This document shows positions 9,322 to 18,909 of a stretch of DNA of 64,000 nucleotides, one piece after another (position 1 is the stretch's first letter; the number at the start of each line of letters is the position of its first letter). The position numbers and the translations under genes were made by a program. Source of the DNA: Bacteroides sp. CAG:443. GTDB lineage: Bacteria > Bacteroidota > Bacteroidia > Bacteroidales > Bacteroidaceae. Location of the stretch: contig FR887750.1 of the NCBI GenBank assembly GCA_000432735.1, forward strand, positions 1-64,000. Reading direction: 5' to 3'. The notes under the pieces were generated by a model, which saw nothing but the letters and a program-made list of their open reading frames with translations, did no database searches and was not told the origin of the DNA.

Positions 9322-9498
9322 TTATTTGTCATTCCTTAATGATTTGATTACAGGAATAAATACAAGAGCTCCTGAAATAAGAATCATTACGACGAGGGGG
9401 CCGTCAATGCGTGGGGCGGAGGTCAGAATCACAAAGCAAAGTGCTGCCCAAAACAGGGTAAGAATGACACATTGGGTTTTGGTAAGTGGTTTTCTCAT
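9322..9498 (-). CDS. Small two-helix membrane protein, 58 residues
   Basis: A short frame starting MRKPLTKTQC and ending SLRNDK. Two hydrophobic segments (residues about 10-26, VILTLFWAALCFVIL; and 34-50, PLVVMILISGALVFIPV) are joined by a short polar turn SAPRIDG. The start is lysine/arginine-rich and the end is charged, as expected for a two-pass inner-membrane protein. It sits downstream of the malic enzyme on the same strand, behind that gene's terminator, and no clear promoter of its own was found. The family is unknown. The clean hydrophobic pattern favours a real gene over the opposite-strand frame in the same place. Confidence 0.6.
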   Translation of the reverse strand: MRKPLTKTQCVILTLFWAALCFVILTSAPRIDGPLVVMILISGALVFIPVIKSLRNDK

Positions 9499-9529
9499 GG
9501 TTTTTAAACAGGTAGGGTTTATAAATAAA

Positions 9530-9596
9530 AAAGCTGAAAATAAAGAATAAAGACCTCTTTGTCAGAGATGTTTCTTCACTCTTTATTTCCAGCTTT
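9530..9596 (-). terminator. Terminator of the malic enzyme gene
   Basis: A 19-bp stem with two G-U pairs (9530-9548 with 9578-9596) is followed on the minus strand by a T-rich tract (9521-9530 region). It begins about 15 nt after the malic enzyme stop. Confidence 0.65.
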
Positions 9597-9611
9597 CCGT
9601 TTATTCAGAAA

Positions 9612-11897
9612 TTAGCATTCTTTCTTTTTCTTTTCTACAATGGCATCGATGCAGGCAATGGCTGTGATGTTGACGATGTCACGTACAGAGCTTTCGATGT
9701 CTGTAAAGTGAATCGGTTTGTTCAGTCCCATCTGGATTGGGCCGATGACTTCTGTTTCACTCATGCTCTGGATGAGCTGGTAAGTGGCATTGGCAGAACT
9801 CAGGTTCGGGAATACCAGCGTATTGACTTCTTTGCCTTTCAGACGTGTGAACGGATATTTTTCGTCGCGCAGTGCATTGTTCAAGGCAAATTTAACCTGC
9901 ATTTCTCCGTCGATGGCCAGTTCCGGATATTCACGGTGCATGTAGCTGATGGCTTCGTGTACCTTTGCCGGACTTCCTTCCGTATCGGAACCGAAGTTGG
10001 AGTACGAAAGCATGGCTATCACTGGCTCCTGATTGAAGAAACGTACTGCCTTGACAGACAGTTTGGCGATGTCAATCAGCGTATCGGTATCCGGATGACG
10101 GTTGATCAGGGTATCAGCAATGAAATATGTTCCTTTCTTCGAGTTGAGGATGTGCATGGTACCGAAGTGGTTGTATCCCGGCTGTATGCCGATCACTTCC
10201 TTGGCCACCTTGATGGTATTCGAGTATTTGGTGTACAGACCGGTTACGAAGGCATCAGCTTCACCGGTTTCTACCATCATCATACCGAAGTAGTTGCGTT
10301 CGAACATCTTGTCGTTTGCCTCTGCGAAGTTCGCTCCCTCACGGGCACGCTTTTCACACAAGATGCGTGCATAGCGTTCGCGGCGTTCAGCCTCACGGTC
10401 GTGACGGAGGTTGACGATTTCAATGCCTTCCAGGTTCAGGTCAAGTTCTTTGGCCAGTTTGGCTATTCTTTCTTCGTTGCCCAGCAGAATCGGGTTACAA
10501 ATACCTTCTGCCTTGGCTTCTACGGCCGCTTTCAGCATATTGGGGTGAGTACCTTCGGCAAAGACAACGCGCTGCGGGCAGCGGCGGGCTGTTTCGTACA
10601 ACTGGCGGGTCAGCTTGTTTTCCTGTCCCATCAGTTCGCGCAGGTGATTCTTGTATGCCTCCCAGTCGGTAATCTGCTTGCGTGCTACACCCGATTCCAT
10701 TGCAGCCTTGGCTACCGCCATGGAAACTTCTGTAATCAGTCGGGGATCGACTGGTTTCGGAATGAAATATTCCGGACCGAAAGTCAGGTTGTTTACATGG
10801 TATGCCTCATTCACTACATCCGGAACCGGTTTCTTGGCAAGTCCGGCAATGGCGCGTACGGCAGCTAGTTTCATTTCTTCGTTGATAGCTGTGGCACGGG
10901 TATCCAGTGCACCGCGGAAGATATACGGGAATCCGATAACGTTATTAATCTGGTTCGGATAGTCGGAACGGCCGGTTGACATCAGCACGTCGGGACGTGA
11001 CGCCATGGCATCTTCATACGAAATTTCCGGAGTAGGATTGGCCAGTGCGAATACAATCGGATGATCGGCCATGCTTCGTACCATGTCCTGAGTCAGTACG
11101 TTGCCTCTCGACAAGCCAAGGAATACATCTGCTCCCTTGATGGCTTCTGCCAGTGTATGCACATCCGTACGGTCGGTCGCGAAGAATTTCTTCTGTTCGT
11201 TCAGGTCTGTACGCTGTTTGGAGATTACCCCTTTGCTGTCTAGCATGACGATGTTTTCCAGACGGGCACCCAGTGAAACGTATAGCTTGGTACACGATAC
11301 AGCCGAAGCACCGGCACCGTTTACCACAATCTTCACATCTTCTATCTTCTTTCCTGCTACCTCCAGCGCGTTGAGCAGTCCGGCACTCGAGATGATAGCT
11401 GTACCATGCTGGTCGTCGTGCATGACCGGAATGTCGAGTTCCTCTTTCAGACGCTGTTCTATCTTGAAGCATTCAGGAGCCTTTATATCTTCCAGGTTGA
11501 TACCTCCGAAAGTCGGAGCAATGGCTTTCACCGCTTCGATAAATTTATCCGGATCTTTCTCGTTAACTTCAATATCGAATACATCAATACCTGCATAAAT
11601 CTTAAAGAGCAGTCCTTTACCTTCCATTACAGGCTTTCCACTCATGGCACCTATGTCGCCTAAGCCCAGTACAGCCGTACCGTTCGATATAACGGCAACC
11701 AGGTTTCCCTTGGCTGTATAATCGTAAGCTGTATCAGGATTTTTCTGAATTTCGAGACAAGGTTCGGCAACTCCCGGGGAATATGCCAGCGATAAATCTC
11801 TCTGCGTTTGATAGGGTTTGGTAGGAACTACCTCTATTTTGCCGGGCTTGCCCTGTGAGTGATAGAGCAAAGCGGCTTCTTTTGTTATTTTGGCCAT
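9612..11897 (-). CDS. maeB: Malic enzyme with C-terminal phosphotransacetylase-like domain (MaeB type)
   Basis: 761 residues. It oxidatively decarboxylates malate to pyruvate, normally with NADP. Residues 1 to about 430 are the malic enzyme part: [12 protein letters not shown] near the start, [12 protein letters not shown], the MHDDQHGTA metal/substrate site and a Rossmann segment (VVNGAGASA). Residues about 430-761 are the phosphotransacetylase-like domain typical of MaeB ([11 protein letters not shown]), which in known members is regulatory. The ATG at 11897 is preferred over the longer frame opening at 11960, because a -7 box at 11938-11945 puts the transcript start at about 11930. The upstream 21 codons would then not be transcribed, and they do not resemble the family. 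Confidence 0.93.
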   Translation of the reverse strand: MAKITKEAALLYHSQGKPGKIEVVPTKPYQTQRDLSLAYSPGVAEPCLEIQKNPDTAYDYTAKGNLVAVISNGTAVLGLGDIGAMSGKPVMEGKGLLFKIYAGIDVFDIEVNEKDPDKFIEAVKAIAPTFGGINLEDIKAPECFKIEQRLKEELDIPVMHDDQHGTAIISSAGLLNALEVAGKKIEDVKIVVNGAGASAVSCTKLYVSLGARLENIVMLDSKGVISKQRTDLNEQKKFFATDRTDVHTLAEAIKGADVFLGLSRGNVLTQDMVRSMADHPIVFALANPTPEISYEDAMASRPDVLMSTGRSDYPNQINNVIGFPYIFRGALDTRATAINEEMKLAAVRAIAGLAKKPVPDVVNEAYHVNNLTFGPEYFIPKPVDPRLITEVSMAVAKAAMESGVARKQITDWEAYKNHLRELMGQENKLTRQLYETARRCPQRVVFAEGTHPNMLKAAVEAKAEGICNPILLGNEERIAKLAKELDLNLEGIEIVNLRHDREAERRERYARILCEKRAREGANFAEANDKMFERNYFGMMMVETGEADAFVTGLYTKYSNTIKVAKEVIGIQPGYNHFGTMHILNSKKGTYFIADTLINRHPDTDTLIDIAKLSVKAVRFFNQEPVIAMLSYSNFGSDTEGSPAKVHEAISYMHREYPELAIDGEMQVKFALNNALRDEKYPFTRLKGKEVNTLVFPNLSSANATYQLIQSMSETEVIGPIQMGLNKPIHFTDIESSVRDIVNITAIACIDAIVEKKKKEC

Positions 11898-11937
11898 GTT
11901 TTTATAGTTTTTATAGTTTCTCAATAAATGTGTATCG

Positions 11938-11945
11938 CAAATGTA
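11938..11945 (-). promoter_or_regulatory. -7 box of the malic enzyme gene
   Basis: TACATTTG on the minus strand followed by C, about 40 nt before the ATG at 11897. It decides the start codon. The rest of the 320-bp gap up to 12217 shows only the efflux-operon promoter. Confidence 0.55.
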
Positions 11946-12124
11946 GGAATAAAATAACAAATGGAAGATTATTTCTTTTAAAAAACTATAAATTGTAGAA
12001 AGCCTCGATTTCGTTGGTCGATAATATTTGCCAATTAGTCGGATTAATATGGCTATATGTAATAACTGGCTTGTTTTATGGTTATTGTTAGTTAAACGGT
12101 GCTTTTTTTGACCGATTTTTTCAT

Positions 12125-12132
12125 TATATTTG
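12125..12132 (+). promoter_or_regulatory. -7 box of the RND efflux operon
   Basis: TATATTTG followed by C, matching TAnnTTTG, 85 bp before the first start codon. No partner TTG at 19-21 bp was found; the nearest TTTG is at 12107-12110. That would fit a promoter under activator or repressor control, for example by the TetR protein at the end of the operon. Confidence 0.5.
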
Positions 12133-12217
12133 CATGGCTAAAAACTAAACATGTCGAAAAAGTTTTCTTATCTGAAGTAGAGAGTGTAAAAAAGTGAAAA
12201 ACATTAATTATTATAAT

Positions 12218-13429
12218 ATGAATATGAGTGTAAAAAGAAACAGAAGTTTTTCTTCTAGCCGGATTGCCCTTATGGCTTTAGGGGTATCGGTGTTGACTGC
12301 CTGTGGCGGTGGCCAGGGCGGTATGAAAATGGGTGATAACGAATTTGCTGTACAAACGGTTACAACAACTTCCAGTAATCAATCCACTCAGTATCCGGCT
12401 ACTATCAAAGGCTTGCAGGATATTGAGATTCGTCCGCAGGTATCGGGCTTTATTGTGAAATTGTGTGTCGATGAAGGTGCCACAGTTCATAAAGGTCAGG
12501 CACTGTTCCAGATTGATCCTACTCAGTATAAGGCTGCATACGATCAGGCTAAGGCCAGCGTAGAATCTGCAAAGGCAAACCTGAAAACCGTTTCCGAAAC
12601 AGAAGCGAACAAAAAGATGCTGCATGAACAGAAAATCATCAGCGATTTCGAATATCAGACTGCTATCAATAATCTGTTGACTGCCAAGGCTAGTCTGGCA
12701 CAGGCTGAGGCTGCTTATTCGGCTGCTAAGCAGAACTTAGGTTTCTGTACAGTAACCAGTCCGTCGGACGGTGTGATCGGAACTTTCCCGTATCGTGTAG
12801 GTGCATTGGTTAGTGCTTCAATCGCAGAGCCGTTGACAACTGTTTCTCAGATTGGTGATATGTATGTGTATTTCTCTATGACAGAAAAACAATTGCTGGC
12901 TCTGACAAAGGCAGGTGGTACCTTGAAAGAACAGTTGGAAAAAATGCCGGCAGTTAAATTGCAGTTGTCGGATGGTACAATGTACGACGCTGAAGGTAAG
13001 ATTGATGCTGTCAGCGGCGTTATCGACCAGAGCACAGGTTCTGTAAGTATGCGTGCTATTTTCCCGAACAAGCAGAATATCCTGCGTAGTGGTGGTATGG
13101 CGAACGTCGTATTCCCTTACGCTATGAATAATGTTATATTGCTTCCTCAGTCGGCTACACAGGAAATTCAGGACAAGAAATTTGTGTATGTCTTGCAGGC
13201 CGACAGTACACTGAAACATACCGAAATCCAGGTTTCCAATTTGAACGACGGTAAGAACTATATCGTAACCGGCGGATTGAAAGAAGGCGATAAGGTAGTA
13301 GTTGAAGGTGTTCAGACTTTGCAGGATGGACAGAAAATCGTTCCTATTACTGTAGCTCAGAAAGAAGCTAAGTATCAGAAAGCCCTCCAGGATCAGCGCG
13401 ATGGAAATATCCAGACTGCTTTCAATTGA
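12218..13429 (+). CDS. RND efflux periplasmic adaptor lipoprotein (AcrA/MexA type)
   Basis: 403 residues from the ATG at 12218. An SPase II signal ends at Cys29 (VLTAC-GGG). Then comes the membrane-fusion-protein order: biotinyl-lipoyl half motif (EIRPQVSGFIVKLCVDEGATV), an alpha-helical hairpin rich in Ala/Lys/Gln (residues about 105-165), the second lipoyl half (TVTSPSDGVIG), a beta-barrel, and the membrane-proximal domain (VVVEGVQTLQDGQKI). A GTG at 12194 and an ATG at 12224 are alternative starts. First gene of the adaptor-pump-outer-membrane-factor operon; it links the pump to the outer-membrane channel. Confidence 0.92.
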   Translation: MNMSVKRNRSFSSSRIALMALGVSVLTACGGGQGGMKMGDNEFAVQTVTTTSSNQSTQYPATIKGLQDIEIRPQVSGFIVKLCVDEGATVHKGQALFQIDPTQYKAAYDQAKASVESAKANLKTVSETEANKKMLHEQKIISDFEYQTAINNLLTAKASLAQAEAAYSAAKQNLGFCTVTSPSDGVIGTFPYRVGALVSASIAEPLTTVSQIGDMYVYFSMTEKQLLALTKAGGTLKEQLEKMPAVKLQLSDGTMYDAEGKIDAVSGVIDQSTGSVSMRAIFPNKQNILRSGGMANVVFPYAMNNVILLPQSATQEIQDKKFVYVLQADSTLKHTEIQVSNLNDGKNYIVTGGLKEGDKVVVEGVQTLQDGQKIVPITVAQKEAKYQKALQDQRDGNIQTAFN

Positions 13430-13478
13430 TTTGTATGAGGTGAACAATTTATTCGTATAATATTATTCAAGGAATAGA

Positions 13479-16400
13479 ATGAAACTAGATAAATTTATTA
13501 ATCGTCCGGTACTATCAACGGTAATCTCTATCTTGATAGTTATTCTGGGTATTATCGGCCTTGCTACACTGCCGGTAACACAGTATCCGGATATTGCGCC
13601 TCCTACCGTATCGGTAAGAGCTACCTATACGGGTGCCAACGCGCAAACAGTATTGAACTCCGTTATTGCACCGCTGGAAGACCAGATCAATGGTGTAGAA
13701 AACATGATGTATATCCAGTCTAGTGCGTCGAATAACGGTTCTGCTGATATTAGTGTATATTTCAACCAGGGTACTGACCCTGATATGGCGGCGGTCAACG
13801 TACAGAACCGTGTTTCTATGGCACAGGGTCTGTTGCCTGCCGAAGTAACAAAAGTCGGTGTCACTACTCAGAAACGTCAGAACTCTATGTTGTTGATCTT
13901 CTCTCTGTATGATGCTGAAGATAAGTATAACATTGAGTTTATTGAAAACTACGCAAAGATTAACCTGATTCCCGAGATTCAGCGTGTGAAGGGTGTGGGT
14001 GATGCCAACGTAATGGGAATGGATTATTCTATGCGTATCTGGCTGAAACCGGATGTCATGGCACAATATAACCTGGTACCGTCTGATATTTCCGGTGTAT
14101 TGGCAGAACAGAACATCGAAGCCGCACCCGGACAATTCGGTGAACGTGGTAATCAGACGTTCCAATATACCATCCGTTATAAGGGACGTTTGCAGCAGAC
14201 GGAAGAATTCGAGAACATCGTCATCAAGGCACTGCCTAACGGTGAGGTTCTTCGTCTGGGGGATGTAGCCCGTATCGAACTGGGCCGTCTGGCATATACC
14301 TTCAATAATACGGTAAACGGACATAAGGCTGTAACCTGTATCGTATTCCAGATGGCTGGAACCAACGCTACAGAAACCATCAACAACTTGCTGGATGTAA
14401 TTCATAAAGCAGAAGAAAGCTTGCCGGCAGGTTTGAAAATCAACGTGGCTCAGAATGCCAACGACTTCTTGTACGCCTCTATCCACGAAGTTATCAAGAC
14501 TTTGATCGAGGCATTTATCCTCGTGTTCATCGTAGTATACGTCTTCCTGCAGGATATGCGTTCTACTTTGATTCCGGCCATCGCTATTCCGGTTGCCTTG
14601 ATTGCGACATTCTTCGTCTTGAAGCTGATCGGATTTAGTGTGAACTTGCTGACTTTGTCGGCGATGGTGCTTGCCATTGCGATTGTGGTCGATGATGCCA
14701 TCGTTGTGGTGGAAGGTGTCCATGCGAAGTTGGACCAGGGATATAAATCTTCCCGCGAGGCTTCTATCGATGCCATGAGCGAACTGGGTGGCGCATTGGT
14801 TTCCATTACACTGGTCATGATGTCCGTGTTTATTCCGGTAAGTTTCATGGGTGGTACGGCAGGTACATTCTACCGTCAGTTCGGTATCACCATGGCGATC
14901 TCTATTGCATTCTCCGCATTGAACGCGTTGACTTTGTCGCCTGCGTTGTGTGCCCTCTTCCTGAAACCGCACGATTCAGAACATCAGCCTAAGAAGATGA
15001 GCGTGGTCGACCGTTTCCATGCTTCCTTCAACGCCGCATACGACTCTTTGTTGAAGAGCTATAAGAAACGTGTTGTCTTCTTCATCCACAAGAAATGGCT
15101 GGCATTGGGAATGGTAGCAGCTTCTATCGTTCTGCTGGTATTCTTCATGAAGATTACTCCGACCGGTATGGTGCCGAACGAAGATACAGGTACCATCATG
15201 GGTGCTGTGACATTGCCTCCTGGAACTTCACAGGAACGTGCCATGGAAGTATTGGCCAAGGTAGACAGTCTGGTAGCTGCCGAACCTGCCGTACAGTCAC
15301 GTACTATTATCTCCGGTTATAGCTTCATCGGTGGTCAGGGACCTTCTTACGGTTCTGTCATCATCAAGCTGAAAGACTGGGAAGAACGTTCACTGATGCA
15401 GAATTCCGATATCATTTATGCTACGTTGTTCATGCGTGCGCAGAAAGTCATCAAGGACGCACAGGTATTGTTCTTCGCTCCTCCTATGATTCCGGGTTAT
15501 TCAGTATCAAGCGATATCGAATTGAATATGCAGGATAAGACCGGTGGTAGCCTGGATCACTTCTTCGAAGTAGTAAACAGCTATACCGCAGCTTTGGAAG
15601 CACGTCCGGAAATCAACTCTGCGAAGACTACCTTCAACCCGAGCTTCCCGCAGTATCAGTTGGATATCGATGCGGCAGCTTGTAAGAAAGCAGGTATCAG
15701 TCCGAGCGACATCCTTTCTACTATGCAGGGATACTTCGGAGGTCTGTACGCTTCTAACTTCAACCGTTTCGGTAAGATGTACCGTGTAATGATTCAGGCT
15801 GAACCTGACGCAACCAAGAACATGGAATCGCTGAACGGAGTAAAGGTTCGTGGAAGCAACGGAGAAATGGCTCCTATCACACAGTTTGTCAGCTTGAAGA
15901 AAGTATACGGTCCGGATATCATCAGCCGTTTCAACCTGTATACTTCTATGAAGGTCATGGTTGCTCCGGCATCAGGATATACTTCCGGTCAGGCTTTGCA
16001 GGCCATCGCCGAAGTAGCGAAAGAAAATCTTCCTACCGGATTCGGTTACGAGCTGGGAGGTATGGCGCGTGAGGAAGCTTCTTCAAGCGGTAGTACTACC
16101 GGTATCATTTTCGTGCTCTGTTTCGTATTCGTATACTTGCTGTTGAGTGCTCAGTATGAAAGTTACATCCTTCCGCTTGCCGTACTGTTGTCAGTACCGT
16201 TCGGTTTGATGGGTAGCTTCCTCTTCGTCAATGGCTTCGGTGCACTGGGAAGCATTCCGGCATTGAAGATGATCGTAGGATCCATGTCAAACGATATCTA
16301 CATGCAGATTGCATTGATTATGTTGATGGGTCTGTTGGCAAAGAACGCTATCTTGATTGTAGAGTTCGCCCTCGACCGTCGTAAGCAGGGTATGAGTATT

Positions 16401-16715
16401 TCGTGGGCAGCCGTGTTAGGTGCTGCTGCTCGTTTGCGCCCTATCTTGATGACCTCTCTGGCAATGATCGTCGGTTTGCTTCCGTTGATGTTTGCCTTCG
16501 GTGTAGGTGCTCACGGTAACCGTACATTGGGTTCTTCAGCTATCGGTGGTATGTTGATCGGTATGATTTTGCAGATCTTCATTGTCCCTGTATTGTTTGT
16601 GATCTTCCAGTGGTTGCAAGAGAAAGTTAAACCGATGGAATGGGATAGCCTCGATGAAAGCGAAGTTGAATCTGAAATTGAACAGTATTCTCCTGCTAGT
16701 AAAACTCATAAATGA
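13479..16715 (+). CDS. RND multidrug efflux pump, inner-membrane transporter (AcrB type, HAE1)
   Basis: 1078 residues, somewhat longer than AcrB (1049). The typical start FINRPVLSTVISILIVILG gives TM1, and large periplasmic loops follow TM1 and TM7. The proton-relay segment IAIVVDDAIVVVE is near residue 400-412, with the acidic pair conserved. The C-terminal half repeats the fold (VFVYLLLSAQYESY, MLMGLLAKNAILIVEF, RLRPILMTSLAMI). It exports amphipathic compounds using the proton gradient as a trimer. It lies 49 bp after the adaptor gene and overlaps or abuts the next gene. Confidence 0.95.
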   Translation: MKLDKFINRPVLSTVISILIVILGIIGLATLPVTQYPDIAPPTVSVRATYTGANAQTVLNSVIAPLEDQINGVENMMYIQSSASNNGSADISVYFNQGTDPDMAAVNVQNRVSMAQGLLPAEVTKVGVTTQKRQNSMLLIFSLYDAEDKYNIEFIENYAKINLIPEIQRVKGVGDANVMGMDYSMRIWLKPDVMAQYNLVPSDISGVLAEQNIEAAPGQFGERGNQTFQYTIRYKGRLQQTEEFENIVIKALPNGEVLRLGDVARIELGRLAYTFNNTVNGHKAVTCIVFQMAGTNATETINNLLDVIHKAEESLPAGLKINVAQNANDFLYASIHEVIKTLIEAFILVFIVVYVFLQDMRSTLIPAIAIPVALIATFFVLKLIGFSVNLLTLSAMVLAIAIVVDDAIVVVEGVHAKLDQGYKSSREASIDAMSELGGALVSITLVMMSVFIPVSFMGGTAGTFYRQFGITMAISIAFSALNALTLSPALCALFLKPHDSEHQPKKMSVVDRFHASFNAAYDSLLKSYKKRVVFFIHKKWLALGMVAASIVLLVFFMKITPTGMVPNEDTGTIMGAVTLPPGTSQERAMEVLAKVDSLVAAEPAVQSRTIISGYSFIGGQGPSYGSVIIKLKDWEERSLMQNSDIIYATLFMRAQKVIKDAQVLFFAPPMIPGYSVSSDIELNMQDKTGGSLDHFFEVVNSYTAALEARPEINSAKTTFNPSFPQYQLDIDAAACKKAGISPSDILSTMQGYFGGLYASNFNRFGKMYRVMIQAEPDATKNMESLNGVKVRGSNGEMAPITQFVSLKKVYGPDIISRFNLYTSMKVMVAPASGYTSGQALQAIAEVAKENLPTGFGYELGGMAREEASSSGSTTGIIFVLCFVFVYLLLSAQYESYILPLAVLLSVPFGLMGSFLFVNGFGALGSIPALKMIVGSMSNDIYMQIALIMLMGLLAKNAILIVEFALDRRKQGMSISWAAVLGAAARLRPILMTSLAMIVGLLPLMFAFGVGAHGNRTLGSSAIGGMLIGMILQIFIVPVLFVIFQWLQEKVKPMEWDSLDESEVESEIEQYSPASKTHK

Positions 16716-16726
16716 TAAAGACGATA

Positions 16727-18109
16727 ATGAAAAAACAAATATTAGGTGCAATGTGTGTAGCTGCCATGATGAGCAGCTGCCACATTTATAAAGCTTATGA
16801 TCGTCCGGAATCGATAGATGCTTCAGGCATCTATCGTGATCCGGCCTCGGCGACCGATACGTTGGTCTCGGATACGGCCAACATGGGAAATCTGCCGTGG
16901 AAAGAAGTTTTCCGTGATGCCAAACTACAGGCTTTGATTGAAGAAGGGCTGGCCAACAACGTAGACATGCAGGCCGCTATTCTGCGTGTAGAAGAAGCAA
17001 AGGTGATGCTGACCGCTGCTCGTCTTTCTTACCTTCCTTCCATCAATCTGGCTCCTCAGGGAACACTGAGCAGTTTCGATAAGTCGAAACCTACACAGAC
17101 TTACCAGCTTCCGGTTGCCGCAAGCTGGGAAATTGACCTGTTTGGCAAGCTGCTGAACGCGAAACGCGGACAACAGGCTGCTTACCTGCAGAGCAAGTAT
17201 TCCCGTCAGGCTGTACGTTCTCAGATTATCTGTGGCATAGCCAACACATATTATTCGCTTCTGATGCTCGACCGTCAGGTGGAAATCACTACCGAAACGG
17301 CTGCCATCTACAAAGAAAACGTACGTGTAATGGAAGCCATGAAGATAGCCGGTATGACTACCGAAGCTGGAGTTGCACAGATGCGTGCTGCCAGTCATCA
17401 GGTAGAGGCTTCTCTGCTGGACTTGAAACGTCAGGTACGTGAAACCGAAAATTCACTTGCTGTTCTGCTGGCCAAGGCTCCGCAGACTATCGACCGCAGC
17501 ACCCTTGATGAACAGGTGATGCCGGAAGAACTGACAGCTGGAGTTCCGATGCAGTTGCTGGAAAATCGTCCGGATGTGAAGATTGCCGAAATGACGCTGG
17601 CCAGTGCTTATTATACAACCAATCAGGCACGTTCCGCATTCTATCCGGGACTGAATATCACCGGTACTGCCGGATGGACCAACAGTGCAGGTGTTGCGGT
17701 ATTGAATCCGGGCAAGTTGATTTTGAATGCGGTTGCTTCGTTGACTCAGCCTATCTTCAACAACGGAAAGCTGGTTGCTAACCTGAAGGTATCGAAGGCA
17801 GAAGAAAAGATTGCCCAGATGAATTACCAGCAGACCATTCTGGAAGCCGGAAAAGAAGTTAGCGACGCTTTGTTCTTGTACGATACACAGAACAAGAAGC
17901 TGATTGAAGACCGCGGTCAGGTAGACCAGTTGGATAAAGCGGTAACTTATACCAAGTCCTTGTTCCAGAGCGGTGACGCTACTTATCTGGAAATCCTTAC
18001 TGCACAGCAAAATCTGCTGAGCGCACAGTTGAGCGAAGTATCCGATAACTTCCAGCGTATTCAGGCTGTCATCAACCTGTACAGTGCACTGGGAGGAGGT
18101 AGAGAATAA
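16727..18109 (+). CDS. RND efflux outer-membrane factor lipoprotein (TolC/OprM, NodT family)
   Basis: 460 residues from the ATG at 16727, giving a compact lipoprotein signal MKKQILGAMCVAAMMSSC with Cys18. An ATG at 16712 overlaps the pump stop codon (ATGA) and would add five residues; translational coupling makes that start possible too. Two outer-membrane efflux repeats follow: helices with NVDMQAAILRVEEAKVML, then SWEIDLFGKLLNAKRG, then LLENRPDVKIAEMTLASAYY, typical of NodT-type factors. Trimeric channel of the tripartite pump. Confidence 0.9.
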   Translation: MKKQILGAMCVAAMMSSCHIYKAYDRPESIDASGIYRDPASATDTLVSDTANMGNLPWKEVFRDAKLQALIEEGLANNVDMQAAILRVEEAKVMLTAARLSYLPSINLAPQGTLSSFDKSKPTQTYQLPVAASWEIDLFGKLLNAKRGQQAAYLQSKYSRQAVRSQIICGIANTYYSLLMLDRQVEITTETAAIYKENVRVMEAMKIAGMTTEAGVAQMRAASHQVEASLLDLKRQVRETENSLAVLLAKAPQTIDRSTLDEQVMPEELTAGVPMQLLENRPDVKIAEMTLASAYYTTNQARSAFYPGLNITGTAGWTNSAGVAVLNPGKLILNAVASLTQPIFNNGKLVANLKVSKAEEKIAQMNYQQTILEAGKEVSDALFLYDTQNKKLIEDRGQVDQLDKAVTYTKSLFQSGDATYLEILTAQQNLLSAQLSEVSDNFQRIQAVINLYSALGGGRE

Positions 18110-18133
18110 TTAACCTTAAATATGAAAGAAACT

Positions 18134-18901
18134 ATGATTAGTCCATTAGCTTACGTTGACCCCTCTGCCAAGATCGGAAAAAACGTTACGGTACATCCGT
18201 TTGCCTATATCGACAAAAATGTGGAGATAGGCGACGATAATGTGATTATGCCTTATGCCAGCCTGATGAGCGGTACCCGTATGGGAAATGGCAACACAGT
18301 TTATCAGGGTGCGGTCATTGCAGCCGTTCCCCAGGATTTTGCCTATACGGGCGAAGATACGCTGGCTTGCATCGGCAATAACAATGTGATCCGTGAAAAT
18401 GCGGTAATTATCCGTGGAACACATGCCGGACATGCTACGTCTATAGGCGATGGTAACTTCATCATGACAGGTGTACGTTTGTCGCATGATGTGACAGTGG
18501 GTAACCGCTGTATTATCGGAAACGGCTCACAGGTATCAGGAAACTGTATTATCTACGACTGTGCCATCCTTACATCCAACGTACTGATGCAGGGAAACAC
18601 CCGTCTGGGAAGCTATTCTCTGGTACAGGGTGGCTGCCGCTTTATCAAGGATATTCCTCCTTATATTGTTGCGGCTCACGAACCGATTGCTTTCTACAGC
18701 ATCAATACCAAGGTGCTCGAGATAGCAGGATTCTCTGAAACCCTGATCAAGCACATTGCTCAGGCATACCGTATCCTGTATAAGGCAAACACTTCACAGC
18801 ACGATGCCCTGCTTCGTATCAAGGAACAGGTTCCGCCAAGTGAAGAAATCAATCGCATTGTCGAATTTGTTGAAACATCTAAATTGGGAATCATTCATTA
18901 A
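18134..18901 (+). CDS. LpxA-like UDP-GlcNAc acyltransferase paralogue, divergent active site
   Basis: 255 residues starting MISPLAYVDPSAKIG as in LpxA; an ATG at 18122 would add four residues. Left-handed beta-helix hexapeptides run from about residue 5 to 185, followed by the alpha-helical C-terminal region with an LpxA-like AGFSETLIKHIAQAYR. LpxA adds a hydroxyacyl chain to UDP-GlcNAc in lipid A synthesis. Compared from memory with E. coli LpxA, the catalytic His125 is kept (LSHDVTVG), but His122 is Arg, and the positions of His144 and His160 (normally in LAGH and VHQF) are Asn (VSGN) and Gln (LMQGN). It lies in the efflux operon away from other lipid A genes, so this is probably a second, specialised acyltransferase. 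Substrate unknown. Confidence 0.8.
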   Translation: MISPLAYVDPSAKIGKNVTVHPFAYIDKNVEIGDDNVIMPYASLMSGTRMGNGNTVYQGAVIAAVPQDFAYTGEDTLACIGNNNVIRENAVIIRGTHAGHATSIGDGNFIMTGVRLSHDVTVGNRCIIGNGSQVSGNCIIYDCAILTSNVLMQGNTRLGSYSLVQGGCRFIKDIPPYIVAAHEPIAFYSINTKVLEIAGFSETLIKHIAQAYRILYKANTSQHDALLRIKEQVPPSEEINRIVEFVETSKLGIIH

Positions 18902-18909
18902 CGGTACTT

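Noticed and set aside
9326..9550. A plus-strand 74-codon frame opposite the small membrane protein
   Set aside because: Arg/Thr-rich with no structure; the opposite frame has two clean hydrophobic helices.
11898..11960. A longer start for the malic enzyme
   Set aside because: A promoter -7 box at 11938-11945 lies inside this extension, and the extra residues do not resemble the family.
13515..14972. A 485-codon frame on the minus strand inside the RND pump gene
   Set aside because: Rich in His/Arg/Gln and without any family similarity; it is the mirror of a well-supported pump frame.
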